Positions 35,290-47,945 of a DNA stretch of 64,000 nucleotides are shown here, piece by piece. The translations under genes and the position numbers were made by a program. The notes under the pieces were generated by a model. That model was given only the letters and a program-made list of their open reading frames with translations. It was not told where the DNA came from and searched no databases. Positions within the stretch are counted from its first letter, which is position 1, and each line of letters begins with the position of its first letter. Source of the stretch: Corbicula japonica (taxonomy: Eukaryota; Mollusca; Bivalvia; Venerida; Cyrenidae); assembly GCA_038501625.1 (NCBI GenBank), contig JAZAYU010000352.1, positions 248,001-312,000 of the forward strand, written 5' to 3'.

Positions 35290-35690
35290 AAAGGCAGACC
35301 TGGGGTAATCGTAATCAGTTATTTTAATCAGCTGTAATGATTAATCACTTCTGAAGTAATCAGATGTAATGATTACATTTGAAAAACCTGATTAAAATTA
35401 CTGTAATTTAATCAATTACTCATGAAAATTGGCCTGTAATCTTGATTACTTTCTGATTACATTATGATTACATAATTGATTCAAAGGTTTGAGAAATGAG
35501 AGATGGAAAATTATACAAGAGCACTCAAATTAATATTAATTAACCAGAAATGATTGAGGTTTCTAACCTATTTCTTTTTCATTTTTTTTAAATATGGCTT
35601 AAATGCTTAAAACATGTACATATAATGTTTAATAAACTATTAAAAATATAATAAAATCAGTAATATGTATATATGTTAATGAAACTAGAA
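35290..35690. mobile_element. Insertion rich in TAATCA / TGATTA words, probable MITE
   Basis: From 35305 to 35485 the sequence is built of GTAATC, GATTAC and TAATCAG words in both orientations, beginning GTAATCGTAATCAG with a similar inverted end. Unit 2 lacks it: ATGTTTAAACATTAAAAGG continues directly into GGTTATATAG near 48150. Class uncertain. Confidence 0.5.
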
Positions 35691-36152
35691 TAAATAAGGT
35701 TATATAGCATAACTGTCGCTACGGTGCTACTGTTTGACTACCTGTACATGTTATTAATTTTAATTTTGTATTCTATAGCATTCAGCATTGGGAGTAATTG
35801 TTAAAAAGAAACTATCCCATCTTTCTCCAACTTTTGCAAAACAACGTTTTCACGTTACTCGTAATTATAATTATAAGTGAAAGATCTTTTGAAAGATAAT
35901 CCATTCCAAGGATACGTTTTATTATTCGCTAAATAGTAAATAAAGACATATTTTATTTATAAAAGACTCAGATGTTATTCGAGATAATGAAACTTGAAAC
36001 ATACGTTTTCTTGACTTGATAAACAAACCAATTCATTCAATATCAAGCCGTTAACTAAACTGTAAAATGAAATTACAGTATAAGCAACACTTCAAGAAAA
36101 GAAAATGCTGATCACTGCTTTTAAAAAGCATGTTTCACCAGTAAACAATATA

Positions 36153-37376
36153 CACTGGTCAAAAGTTCTAAGTGCACACTTTTCAATTTTGAATATCTCA
36201 AAGTAAGCTTATTCTAACTGAATGAAAGTTTGATACAATGTTAATTATGATCAAACAATAATATTTGTTTGAAAACCGTGCACATGGTTTACGTATTACG
36301 TCATCCACGTCGGCATACGCTATTTATGCGTAATCCCCTTGCGGCAATAAAAAATTATTTTTTTACAATCGTTTTTGTTTTTCACATGTTCACCGACTCC
36401 AGACAAACACGAAAAACACACCAACAAATTGTAACCATGGAACGGTTGACGTCAGCAGACAACGACATTGCCGTCAAAATTCTTTTCACTGGCACAAATT
36501 CAAATTTGTTCTAAAAAATCTTGACGGTTTTTGTAAATGCAAAAGAAATACCATATTTTTGCATATTTAATTAATTTTAGAAGAAAATCAAACAATATTA
36601 TTTTCTAGATTGATAACGTTGCTTTCGTTGGACGCTGACGCTACTCAATTACGTCATTCAATATTTATGTAAAACAACGTAAACTCGAAAATATTAGTGT
36701 AGCATTTGTTGGATAAGTGTCCAATAAATAAAAATTTAAAACTAAAATTTATAGAAATTCAATAAACTTTAAAATCGAATGATTCGAAAATGACGTTCAT
36801 TTGGTCAAAAAGCATGTCCGAAAACTGGTCAGTTTTATCAAAATGAATACATTTTTTTTTCATTTGGAAAGGCTGTTACACATATATCATAGAGAATTGC
36901 ATCATCCCAAACTGCTAGACAATTAAAAAACTTTTGGCACAAAACATTGTTTAAAATCATGGAATTTCCTCCTTGAAATCCTGTAAAAACGTTATGGATA
37001 AAATAGAGAAGAGTGCGTTGGCTCATCGTGCCCAGCAGACCATTACAAAGCTACAGGAAGCTATTTTAGTGCAATGGAATGGCAAACTACAGTATTTCCT
37101 TTAAATTTGCATGAAATTTAAATTATACGGAGATGAGAAAACGATCAAAAATGATGGCCGATGCAGTGATAATTAACTTGAGAATTGCTTTCTGAGTATT
37201 AGTGATCTAAAATGTTATTATTTTTTAATCTGGTTAAACAGACATAAATTTTTTTGGTGTGCTTTAACAGAATATTGATTCTTCTTCATTGTAATTTACA
37301 CTATTTTGAAAGATTGAATCAAATAATTTGAAAAATCAACATTTATCAAGTGTGCACTTAGAACTTTTGACTAGTG
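36153..37376. mobile_element. Tc1/mariner-like element, non-autonomous or decayed
   Basis: 29-bp terminal inverted repeats with one mismatch: the left starts CACTGGTCAAAAGTTCTAAG and the right reads CACTAGTCAAAAGTTCTAAG in complement. The element is flanked by TA on both sides, as expected for the Tc1/mariner superfamily. At 1224 bp it has the size of a full element, but no intact transposase frame remains. A plus-strand stretch near 36990-37080 reads like a decayed transposase C-terminus (AQQTITKLQEAILVQWN), which is weak. It is present only in unit 1. Confidence 0.75.
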
Positions 37377-37587
37377 TATGTTTAATGATATTCTAATAAT
37401 AAGCATTGTATTTAAACCTAAATACCTCTACGCTATAGTACACATTATGTATCTCATTATGTCCAATACGGTATTCATAACAGAAAGACTTAATCAATCT
37501 TCTTCTTCTAAGTAGGGCAATCTTTACGCCTCTCGACATCCTTTTCCATTTGCAATGCTGTTTAACTTTATTTTATTGCTGCCGATG

Positions 37588-37841
37588 TTAATAATGTATA
37601 TAAGTTTGATCAGTTTCTATTTTTATTATTATAATGTACCACATAAAATATTTCATACTTTTCTGAGCGTTTATGTTTACCATTTGTGTTTTGTTTTTGT
37701 TGTGTGTTTTTTTCTTGCTGTAATATGCGCTATGTCATTTTTTATCTTTGCGATTTCAGTTTATATCGCCAACTTGTATATTTTATATGGCTATAAACAT
37801 TATTATGTTTAATGCCAATAAAAATTTGACTTGACTTCACT
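37588..37841 (+). mobile_element. 5'-truncated non-LTR retrotransposon tail
   Basis: A ~254-bp insertion ending AATAAAAATTTGACTTGACT, a tail type seen at LINE 3' ends. The flanking word GATG occurs on both sides (37584-37587 and 37838-37841). Unit 2 is continuous at the corresponding point near 49105. The reading frame across it is hydrophobic noise. Confidence 0.6.
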
Positions 37842-37925
37842 TGATGTTTTATTTTTGTCAACCCATGCACATCAGGCAATAAAAAATCAGTAAACAAGTC
37901 TACTTTATGCAATAATCTTTTTTTT

Positions 37926-39005
37926 AGTTATATTTTTCCATTACTCGACGAATCCGACAGAGAAATTCTTATACATGTATAAAAGTGTCCGCTGTGAACT
38001 GGCTATAAAGAAAAATACTGTCTGAATATCAACGAAGACATGTAATCTCATGGAGCAGCATATTTGCTACTGGGATGTTACCAGATGCAGTAACCTTAAA
38101 TGTGAAAGGTTGAATAAATTCAGCTATCGACTCTAATACATGTACTAAGCGTTAAATATCCATACTTGACGATCGCAGAAATCCTGTTTGAGGAAGCATC
38201 ATTTAGTTTCTTAATTGGGGTAGATCTTTTGGCGATCAAAACTATTATTTTTTAATAGTTTGCAATACAGATACCTCTGTGATTTTTAAGAAAGTTATAG
38301 CTAGAACTGCGTTTGTTTATTTGCCGTTTTATATAACTGCAACGTTTTAGGAACTTATCATTCCAAAGCTTCATTCTGTGCATGTACTTTGTAGTCTATT
38401 GATCGATCTTATTATTTAAAGTAAAGTGGGTAACAAGAGCACGTACAATGATTTAAATGCAAAATAATGCTCAAGCTATAAAATATATCTGTTGCAATTA
38501 AATGTCATAATTTTGAAATCGCTTCCCGTTTAAAGCTTTTGTAGTTTGGATGTGCTTAACATATTACAAAACTGAATATATTTTGATTTCGGTTTGACAG
38601 CAATGTAAATAGTACGTCGAAGGGTACAAATGAAAGCAATTATATAATATCAAGCAACTGCTTAATATTAATGCGGTTCAGTGATAAATCAAATATTTGA
38701 ACGGAAACTGTCAAAGTGGTTTTAAAGTCAATATTTATATTCAGCGTACACATATAATGCATACATGTACTACAGTTATTGTTAGAATCATATTATTATA
38801 TTTACATTCCTATTGATTTCTTCGTTTAAAAAAATTCGGTTCATTTTGCATGAACCGCATGACCCGTAATGACGTCAGTAACGTCATGGCTGTTACTATT
38901 GAAAACTCCCACGTATTACTCCCCCTTTTCACTTAATACTAATTTTTGAAAGCGTTCGACTTAAGTTTATTTAAAGAAAAAAATGAATAAAATGTAAATA
39001 TAAGT
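37926..39005. other. Non-coding stretch of unit 1
   Basis: No gene. Small stem-loops near 38830-38895 include GGTTCATTTTGCATGAACC and ATGACGTCAGTAACGTCAT; the latter carries the CRE octamer TGACGTCA. Confidence 0.4.
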
Positions 39006-39135
39006 AATGATTCTTATTTTGGTGCGGTTCATGCAGATTGGACATGCACGCGAAAGCTGGCAAATTTACCATAAAGCGCGCTAGCTCTCGCGTGCACGTC
39101 CAATCTGCATGAACCGCACCAAAATAAGAATCATT
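39006..39135. repeat. 130-bp palindromic MITE
   Basis: 55-nt arms (39006-39060 and 39081-39135) with about four mismatches and a 20-nt loop. The outer 38 nt pair perfectly (AATGATTCTTATTTTGGTGC and its complement). Not found elsewhere in the window and absent from unit 2. Confidence 0.85.
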
Positions 39136-39237
39136 CCTTAATTGGTCTTGTTGCTGCGAGAGTCACATGAATTAACCATCAAAAACAACACAATAACTTC
39201 TATCGTCATTGCACTGTAATCGATAAAAAAATAAAAA

Positions 39238-39268
39238 CTACTACTACTACTACTAATAATAAAAATAG

Positions 39269-39328
<60 letters not shown>
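39238..39328. repeat. (ACT)n and (TAA)n microsatellites
   Basis: ACTACTACT from about 39238 to 39255, then TAATAATAA from 39271 to 39328. The Asn- and Ile-rich minus frame at 39206-39445 is a by-product. Confidence 0.95.
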
Positions 39329-39329
<1 letters not shown>

Positions 39330-40414
39330 TGTTTGCCGTTATTTATTATTTTATTATTATTATTTTTATTTAAACAAAAACAACAGCCATCCATCTGATT
39401 ATTATTGTAACTGTTACAATTATAGCTGTTGTTATTATAATACATAATTTATGTTTATGTCTTGGCAAATTTAAACGTTCTTGTTATCGATTATGATAGC
39501 GAGTAATTCTTCAAATCAAACGCTTGCTTAAAAAACACTTAACCTGTTACAACGTCAGATGCGCGAATTAGTAACAAATAATGTTTATTAAGCGCCCACA
39601 TTAAGGGGGTGTTTTGTTTTATTTATTCGTGTTTTATCGGCATGTACCTGGTCAGTAGTTCATGAAAGGAAGATCTGTTTTGAAATTGTTTAAATGATTA
39701 TAACTCTCTGTCTTTCATTTACATGATTATAAGATAAATAGTGTTATCCATGCCCGTAAAATGAATTGATTTACTGGACAACTAAATAAACTGTTGAGAT
39801 TACTTGGAAATGTTAATTGGCTGTAATCACGTGTGTAGTGCATAAGATCATTAACCTTTCCAAAAAAATCAACACTTCTCAATATTTTTTAATTCTATCA
39901 AAACAGGTCAACATATTTATTCAAATGTACTCGTACATGCACAATTAAATGTTTTTTTTTTAATTTTCTTCAATAAAGTATTTTTTAATTCACAATAAAA
40001 TAATCGTCCAAAAGGGAAGTCAGTACATGTAAGAACTCTATTTTAAATCATCACTCTTTATTCCGAATTTTCGAACTATTTCTTTATAAAGAAAAATACA
40101 GATTTTTTTTTAAATTTAGGTTATATCCATTATGAAAAGCGTCAATTAACCTAAATAAAAATTTCTGTATTTTTCTTGATAAAGAACAAGAGTATCACTC
40201 AACTCATTTTTTTAATTGTTTGCTTAATATTTTTAAATCTTCCGCGTGTTTTCCAAATAATATTTATTTTAAAGAAAATACTCTATTTAATATACTCTAT
40301 TTAAAATTATCACTCTTTATTTCGAATTTTCGAACTATTGTTTCATTATCAAGAAAAATATATCAATGTTCAGATGTGCCTATTTATCCCACGTTAAAAA
40401 GAATGTTTCAAGAA

Positions 40415-40800
40415 TTTGTGTTGATTCTAAGCAATAAATATTGTATTGAAATTAAATAAAAGGCGAGAAATCATCGTAGTTTTATTATTCTCCGACCTGA
40501 AATCGACTCTAGATTATTTACATAACAAACAAATAAAAAAAATATGGCACATTTTCTACCACTTAACATTGCTTCCTATTTACATTGCCGCAGATATAAT
40601 TTTACTTCCTTTACTTTAAGCAAATATAAGGAACAGTACACAGCGACATAATTATTCAATATGTTTAACCAGTTTACTTAATTGCCTTCTTGTTTTATTT
40701 AGATTTCATTAACATGAACTATTTCTTGCTTCACCGTGACCCTGAACGAGACGGTGTTTTTCCGGGATGAACATATAAAAAAAAATAAAACTGTTAGTTG
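40415..40800 (+). repeat. Segment inverted relative to unit 2
   Basis: Matches the reverse complement of 50725-51095 in order: AATAAAAGGCG, AAATCGACTCT, ATGGCACA, TTGCCTTCTTGTTT, then TTTCTTGCTTCACC and GAACGAGACG. Flanks on either side do not match in either orientation. No gene was identified, although the TTCTTGCTTCACC..GAACGAGACG part is the best conserved. Confidence 0.65.
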
Positions 40801-42299
40801 TAATGAAATTTTCGAATGCCGCATTGGGAATTCGCAAAAACGTAATATGATATTGTGGTAAGAAACAAATGCAGTATGACTTTAAACCGTTTGTGATAAT
40901 TTGGTCACCTGAAATAAAACAAATTCGTCATCATTTCCATTTTACACAAATTCAGTTATTGGTATCACTTATTGGTATTGGTATCTGAAATTAGTTATTT
41001 TTAATAGATTTTTTTAAAAAGAGCAGTTCTTTGAAATAAGTTTATGTTTTTCATTTAATGTGATATTCTTTCGAATACAAATCAATTATTATTACATCTG
41101 TGGCTATAATATGCTTGTAAAGCATATTCAAATACAGGATCTTATGTTCCACATGTCTTTGTAACACCAAAAAAATGGAAATGTCATCTTAAATAATAAT
41201 TAATCAAGAAATCAGGAAATAACCATGTCAGATAAATAATAAACAGATTTTGTACTCCAATATCTTTGATTGAGCGAATAATCTGTAGTTATTTATGTTT
41301 TCAGTCAGACAATTAGGCTTATCCCTTGTATCAAAATGAAACCTCTTTGTAATAAATGGAATAACGCCAAGTGTTGTCTATTTTGTGGACGTATCTTAAA
41401 CCAATATCTAACCTTATTGTCTTAGTATAAGCCTCTAAAAGTAGTTAAAAAGGATTAATATAATGAGTGATGATCTGAACTTTGATCAGTTCGAGGTCAG
41501 AAACGTGTTATACTCTAGGAACATTACGGGGTTGCTTCTTTCGTAATTGCTATTTCATAGATAAAAATATCAAAATCTCTTAGGCGGCAAAATGCAGTTC
41601 TATCACACTTTTCACAAATCAATGTTATTAGTGTATGTTTACATTCATTAAGAAAAGTTAGAACAGTAAAGAAAAATAGTTAGACCTAAAAATCCTTATC
41701 TCTCTGATATTAAATATGTAGTATCAAAACACAGTGAGATGCAAGCATTATTAATTAAAGTAATAACTATAATTATTAATCTGATTTAAAATGTTGCTCA
41801 ATCTGGTTATCTCCTAAAAACCGCTACGCTATCAGGATCTGACGACGAGCAACTAAAACGTGCTTTTATCACTAACCCTTTGAACCAATCAGATTGTCGC
41901 CTACAAAATCGCAAAAGTGAATCATAGTATATAAAACCATGGACAGTGTTTGCAGCCTATTTAATTCATATTTTACTGAAGATACATGTATTTATGAACT
42001 ATTGCATATCTTTCTGATGTAATGACATCTTCAGATCAGTTTGCGAACGTTACGTATAAATCATGCGTCCTGTGTTGACAATTTCTAAAAATAGTAAACG
42101 GGGAAAACCGCTATAGCTTGTGTACGGTTTTTGCTGGCCGTCATCAGATCTAACAGTTCATTAGATCTGACTAGTGAGATTGAATGTTGCTTTTCATGCT
42201 TATTTCTTGGATGTGTACCTGTGTGTAAACAGCCTTAAACACAGGTCATAAATGCAACTACCTGATGCTATGAAATATAAAGATGGAAAGTTTTGGTCA
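40801..42299. other. Non-coding part of unit 1 with an R2-like MITE fragment
   Basis: At 41560-41665 a family R2 copy is recognisable (ATATCAAAATCTCT ... AAAATGCAGTTCTATCA). Nothing else was identified and no counterpart was found in unit 2. Confidence 0.45.
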
Positions 42300-42734
42300 T
42301 CTCCGAATATTATTGTAAAGACAGAATCATTTTCAATAAACAGCTCGTGATGTACACTTAAATTTTGTGGATTATCAAGATAAGTCCAGTATGTGGACCG
42401 TTGGAGGCCACTATTTACTTCGACGTTATCCAGACAAATCTCTGAACTGAGATATATCAATGCAGTCTCATTATTCTGCTTTTTTATTACTGCCTATTCC
42501 AGACATACACTCAAAGCTTAACAAAATCCTCTCGGAACTCTCATAACATATAAGTCGAATAACTCGCAAGATAAATGTAACCTCCTCTCAACGATCTAAT
42601 AAGCTCAAGTCACTGACATCGCAAATGATCGCGTGATAATGAATACGAAATGTGACATGAGCAAAAACAAATTTAGTTTGTAAGTCTTTATCGACATTTC
42701 TCGTTTTGATATTAATTACAAATTTTGAAATGAG

Positions 42735-42916
42735 TACAGTTCAACCTGACTTAGCAGCAACCTGCGAATAGCAACCACCTGTCCTAAATAACCATTTTTA
42801 ATATGACCTTAACTGACATTTTGTTTTAATTTTTACCTGTCTTTAACAACCACCTGTGTTAAGCAGCCAGTTTTTATCACTCCCTTTGGTGGATGTTAAA
42901 GACAGGTCTGACTGTA
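42735..42916. mobile_element. 182-bp MITE with Tc1/mariner-like ends
   Basis: Begins TACAGTTCAACCTGACTTAG and ends in the complement of TACAGTCAGACCTGTCTTTA. TA at both borders fits TA target duplication. Absent at the equivalent site in unit 2 near 51850. Confidence 0.7.
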
Positions 42917-43335
42917 TATTTATACAAATTGAAGACGCGCTGTCATCAGACATTTATTTCTTTCAAATAAAATATAAAGTTTCATGTTGGATGCCACTTT
43001 ATAAAACATAAGAATTATACTCATTAATTTGTTGCAAGAAAGACGTAAAACTACATAGACTGCTTATCAATGTAGTATACGAAAACTAAATATTTATCAT
43101 TATTTAAAGAGTTACTAATTATTGCACGAGTACAAGCACGTTGTACATGTATTATCTTTATCATATTGTGTTTTTGTTACGATGATAATGCTTGAACTTT
43201 CTTTGTCTGTTGTTTCTTTAAAATATGTTTTTCTGGATACTCAACACGTGGTTTTAAAACAAAAGCATATTTAACACATGGTATATTTTATCGCCGTAGT
43301 ATCTCGTTTTAAAAAAGGAGAAAATGGCTAAACGT

Positions 43336-43584
43336 TAGCCTGGCACCAGCTAGATGGTTTATTAAAGAAAACACTGAAATACTTATTATCTCCTTTTTTA
43401 TTTATTTCATTTTCTCTTTTTTTCTGATATGCTGAACCATCTATGTTCTGGGAGATAAGGGAAGTAAAATGCATATCAGTAAGGTACCTGCAGAAGTTGC
43501 TTTTCTTGGAGGTATTGATGATTATTGTGTAAGTGACATGAGACTATATAACAGAACATAGGGACGGGAACCAGTCTAGCTAAA
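43336..43584. mobile_element. ~250-bp insertion private to unit 1
   Basis: Flanked by a repeat of about ten bases (GCTAAACGT before and after), with weakly inverted ends (TAGCCTGGCACC / complement TAGACTGGTTCC). Unit 2 reads straight through near 52307. Class unknown. Confidence 0.5.
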
Positions 43585-44030
43585 CGTAGCATTCACAATT
43601 GCATACCTTCTACTTATACTAGCAAGAAATGAAATCAAACGAAATAAATCGATGTATAAGTAATAGCAGAAATTACAGACATAAACACGAAAACAGCACG
43701 AGGAATAAATGTCTCAAAACATTTTACATGAAACATCTTCCTTGCCATAAAAATCATTGAAGCCATTTGTTTTTATCTTGCAAATATTGAGGTATTGTTA
43801 CTTTCTGCATTTATGTAAACAAAATGAATAGAACGAATTCTTGTTTTAACGCATGTATGCGTGTTTTCCAAAAACACCTTTAGCTTATTTTGTTGATAAC
43901 GCAAATTAAACCGTAACCACGTTCGTCATTTAATTCCACAGTACTTTGATCAAAGTTTAAAAACGGAAAGAGTTCATATAAAGGGTTTGTACTTTACCTA
44001 ACCACATAATTTTAAATACAACGAATATTC

Positions 44031-44155
44031 TTTAGAACCTGGTTTAAACCCCCAGTGGCAATTTGTTATGCCACTGACCGTTCCAAGGCGGTATCCCCAA
44101 AGGTTCTCTTTTTCGTTAATTGTTTGTGGCGTCTTATTTCAATTGACATAGTTAA
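44031..44155 (+). repeat. Outer PLE-like copy, left part (split by a nested insertion)
   Basis: Carries AGAACCTGGTTTAAACCCCC, the hairpin and ACCGTTCCAAGGCGGT in plus orientation. It breaks off at TTCAATTGACAT and resumes at about 44578. Confidence 0.8.
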
Positions 44156-44577
44156 AAAGGTGAAATATGCATATCAGGAATCGCCACATTCAGAAAAAAA
44201 CAGCCTCCCCACACAGTCAAGAAGAAGAGAGGGGGAGAGAGCATGGTTAATAAAAAGATCAGTTTTTAAAAAAGACACCACTAACAATAAACAAAAATGA
44301 GAACCCGAGGGGTTACCGCCTTGGAACGGTCAGTGGCAAATCAAATTGCCACTGGGGGTTTAAACCAGGTTCTAGGATGCACCAACCTCACACTTGCCCC
44401 TACAGGTTCTCATATCGCAAAACAAGTACAAGTTGTCTTGGTGAAAAGACTCCAACCCACTTATCGGCTTAACAATGTTGCATGCAAAAGCACACAAACA
44501 TATAAAACATAAGAAGCTAAGAGCATTGCAAAACCGAAGGGGCGGGTACTCAATGATCTTACCGAGACCAGAGCTAC
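44156..44577 (-). repeat. Inner PLE-like copy nested in another, opposite orientation
   Basis: Runs from terminal GTGAAATATGCATATCAGG through the full hairpin module, bounded by GAGAACC and GGTTCTC, to the segment ending GATCTTACCGAGACCAGAGC. It is a good reference copy of the ~420-bp 3' region. Confidence 0.85.
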
Positions 44578-44668
44578 ATGCTCTCTCTTCCTCTCTTCTT
44601 ATTCGCTGCGTGGGAAGGCTCTGTTTTGTGAGTGTGGCGATTCCTGATATGCATATTTACTTTTTTTA
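44578..44668 (+). repeat. Outer PLE-like copy, right part
   Basis: Continues the 44031-44155 copy: CT-rich tract, GCTGCGTGGGAAGGC and terminal GGCGATTCCTGATATGCATA. Unit 2 lacks the whole 44031-44668 insertion near 52870. Confidence 0.85.
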
Positions 44669-45352
44669 TTTTAAATAAACTCAAAAAGTCATATGTCTTT
44701 ATTTGAGATTTGTTCTCGTTGTTTCCCTATTTAAATGTTTCATATATATTTCAGATAATTAAAACCATGCAATTGTGATACCACGTAAACTTTGTAGTTT
44801 TGCTTAATTTATTTCTTTCGCTTTTTAAAAAAATTATTTAGCCGTTAAATACCTAATACAACAGTCGGATAGAATACATTAAATTAAGGTAATAGATATA
44901 AGCCGGTTCCGATAATTCCAACCTGAATAATTCCTAATAATTAGTCAATTTACATGATAGCAAACGCTTGTTAATATTACCTTCCATCTAAACAAATAAT
45001 GATAAAATAAACAAATACCATTTTTTGAATAAAATGGAAAATACTGATGTGCAATTAAGACCTTACTCACTCATGTGTCAAGATATAAAAAAACTGAAGA
45101 GTTAAAGTAAAACAAATTCATCAGGTGACGATGAGTGCAAACAAATGACACCGTAAGTGCAGATATATTGGCAAAAGTCCTATTACAATTCTTACGTTAA
45201 GCATAAATCACATAGTTACCTATTTCAACTTTATAGTTAAATTCCAATTAGTTTACTGCAATTTAACAATGAAACAAGACCAAGCAACATATTTACACAT
45301 TGTTTACAATTAAAGTGTATGAACTCGTATATTTCCTACTTAACCGATTCTT

Positions 45353-45505
45353 TTTTTTTTAACCCGGGGCTAGGCGGCGTGGGCAATAATATGGTATCCC
45401 ATTACTGCCCATGAACAGGCTCCATCAAACCGAGCCTGCAGTATTTTCATATTTGTCGTGTTCGGTGGCTTTCAAAGTTCCCTTTTCATCTGTTCCCTTT
45501 TCATC
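45353..45505 (+). repeat. Dispersed repeat family R1
   Basis: AACCCGGGGCTAGGCGGCG to TTCCCTTTTCATC. It matches the reverse complement of 53465-53605. The two insertions sit ~90 bp apart in paralogous positions and in opposite orientation, so they are independent insertions or a local inversion. Confidence 0.65.
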
Positions 45506-47139
45506 TATTTTTTCTTATCTGAATCCTGAAAGTTTGTGACAAAATTAATAATTTTGAAATTCTAAGTTCTAAAGAACTTTTTAAAATAATACATCATTTA
45601 ATTTAAGTGTTTGTGTAAAAATAAGGTTATACAATAATTAAGTAAAAGGTATTTATCACATACAACATATGTGATCACCAATTTTCAACTAGAATAATGA
45701 TTGTACCGAGCTGCTTAAGGTATGCATTCCAAGTCTAAAAAGGTAACCGAACCTTTGGTATGATGCGCCTACTGAAATATCAACCTATTTATAATCAAAA
45801 TCAATATTGTCAACAAAAACGCTTATTCTCATATGCAAAATTACACAACAACCTTAAATCGTACATGTGACTATTTTCTGTATTAACTTATAATATTCAT
45901 TTTAGTAACAATTAATTTATCTTTTTTACAGATTGCGAACACTAGGAACGACTTTTGGCTTCAACATGGAAGTTTTCGTCAATATATTTTCCAAAATAAC
46001 TAGATTAAATACACTGTTACTTGTTTATTTTGCCTTTCTTTCAGTTAACAAAATATTGAAAATTAAACAAATCGATTTGAAGATTAGACACTGCACATAC
46101 TCGTAGAATGGGTTTAAGGCAAACCTTAGAATATTTTTAGTACCTTACTCTGGGTAAGCCTTTTAAAAATAGTTTATCAATTTAAAAATGTTAATGAAGG
46201 ATTGTCAGATTTTTGTCACTTGATCACCACAAGCTCAGATTGAATTATAAATACTGACAAGAATATATTACATGTAGTAAGAACGCATGGAATATGTTTT
46301 TTTCAAACGTCAACTTACCAAAAGATATTTAAAAAAAAATCCAAGAGCGTCCTTCCAAAATGAGCTTTCACCGCAATGTGAGCATTGCACGACGAACCCA
46401 AATTCAGATTTTAGACAGAGATGCAATCAGTTACAATACTCCAGAACTTATGTTGCAATCTCATTTTCCATATTGCTTTTACAAGATGTAGAATGTGGCT
46501 GTAGAGATAGCAGTCCGGGCTACCAATATCGTACATTACAATCTTGTCCATTGACTTTATTTGAATTGCACTTCCGAATTCAGCGAGTAATTCTCTCCAG
46601 GAAGTAGTATTATTGTGATTGCGCTATGAAAGCACTGAATATGCAGATTCCGTTCGTTTTCGCTAGAATTGGTCGGTTGAAGAATCGATTACGGCCAAAT
46701 GAGCAATATCTGTATTCATACCAAATACCGGTATATTGTGTATGCCGTAGTTATCAGTAACTGTTGAACATCAACCTATATCAATCTCGAAAAGATGATA
46801 CAAATAAGAGGAACGTGTACCGTGTTTCGCAAAGGAAAAGATGGAGACAACATACAAAACAAGAACAAAGAGTTCAATTGAAAAACTGAACAAGGAACAG
46901 GGCTACTAAATAAACAACGGTATTTTAGAAAATACAAAACATCATATTTATGCTTAAATGAGTTGTCGTGTATCAAAAGAAATAAAACTGGTGTATAACA
47001 CATATTAAGATACTAGCAATTCAAGCAGTGTATATATTTCTGTAAAATGACAAGAGCAAACAAGTGTTTTCGTTTATGATAGGCTCAACTTCAAAAGTGA
47101 CACCAACAAAAAAAAGAAAAAGGTAAATTGAGAGTAATT

Positions 47140-47945
47140 CGCCTTTTAATGGTCAGTTGAAAAGCATGCGGTCTTAAACCAGATTCTTGGTGTTCCATCT
47201 TCATGTATTTATAGAAAACAAAACATCAGCTGAACAAGTTTCTGATGTTTATTCACCGTTGAAAGTGATGCCGAACACATTAAACAGAACAAGAAGCTAA
47301 TGGGACTGGCAAGTATATTGGTAGTGCCTGGATGACTTTATCGAGATCAGAGCACATGGTGTTAAAGCAGAAAAAATTATCATAGCAGAAATGAAAAAAG
47401 GTGACAAATAACTATTTGCAATCTGATGGTAACGTACATTATCTTGATAACAGGTTTGGACGGAACCAATTTATTTTTGAAAAAAGATCTGGCAAAACCG
47501 TTGATACATGTAGCAATAAAATTATATTTTACCTTTATGGAAACAAATACCTAGACCGTTGTAATTATACCGTTTCGTTGGTTTAAATATTTTAAAAAAC
47601 CTCCACAGTAATTAATTTGAATAAAGGATATATATTATCGCAGTAAGGCAGGCAGAAAGGCAGCCAGGCTGCCAGGCAGGCAAAATATGATGGTTTATAC
47701 GAATAACATTTTAGTTTATAAATAAAAACTCTATAAAACACTGAGAAATTCCTTGTTGCAGTAGTGATTTAAAACTACACCTGTGTTTTTATGAAAAAAG
47801 AACTGGGTAAAGGCGTTAACACTTGTTTTACCTTTTTGTGGTACCGATATCCCTTCTTACCAAATGTAAAAGGTTTTAGAATAATTCCCCGATGTTCTTG
47901 TTTTCCTTAAAAGCATTTCAAACTTCGTTATTGTTTGGTTGGGAA
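47140..47945 (-). pseudogene. Strongly diverged PLE-like remnant in unit 2
   Basis: TCGCCTTTTAATGGTCAGT..GCGGTCTTAAACCAGATTCT corresponds loosely to the family module. 47730-47945 aligns with the RT C-terminal remnant at 21800-21935. The middle (47395-47640) is unrelated sequence shared with 57480-57608 and 60039-60150. (GGCA)n-like repeats lie at 47645-47685. Confidence 0.5.

Larger units (their letters stand above)
35155..47094 (+). repeat. Segmental duplication unit 1, part right of the palindrome
   Basis: Blocks 35155-35285, 35690-36140, 37378-37585, 37842-37925, 39650-39900 and 42300-47094 align in order with 48000-57165. Between them lie insertions private to one unit. Examples of shared words: GAAAGACTTAATCAATCT (37482 and 48998), CAGACAAATCTCTGAACT (42435 and 51584) and GCAGTCCGGGCTACCAATAT (46511 and 55060). 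Units are moderately diverged, so the duplication is old. No conserved gene was recognised in it. Confidence 0.85.

Noticed and set aside
39206..39445. Asn/Ile-rich frame
   Set aside because: A product of (TAA)n and related microsatellites.
46287..46607. 106-residue plus frame, with a related stretch near 54900-55040 in the paralogous unit
   Set aside because: The two units share a 43-codon open stretch, but most differences change the amino acid and the surrounding frames are not conserved. This looks like duplicated non-coding DNA.
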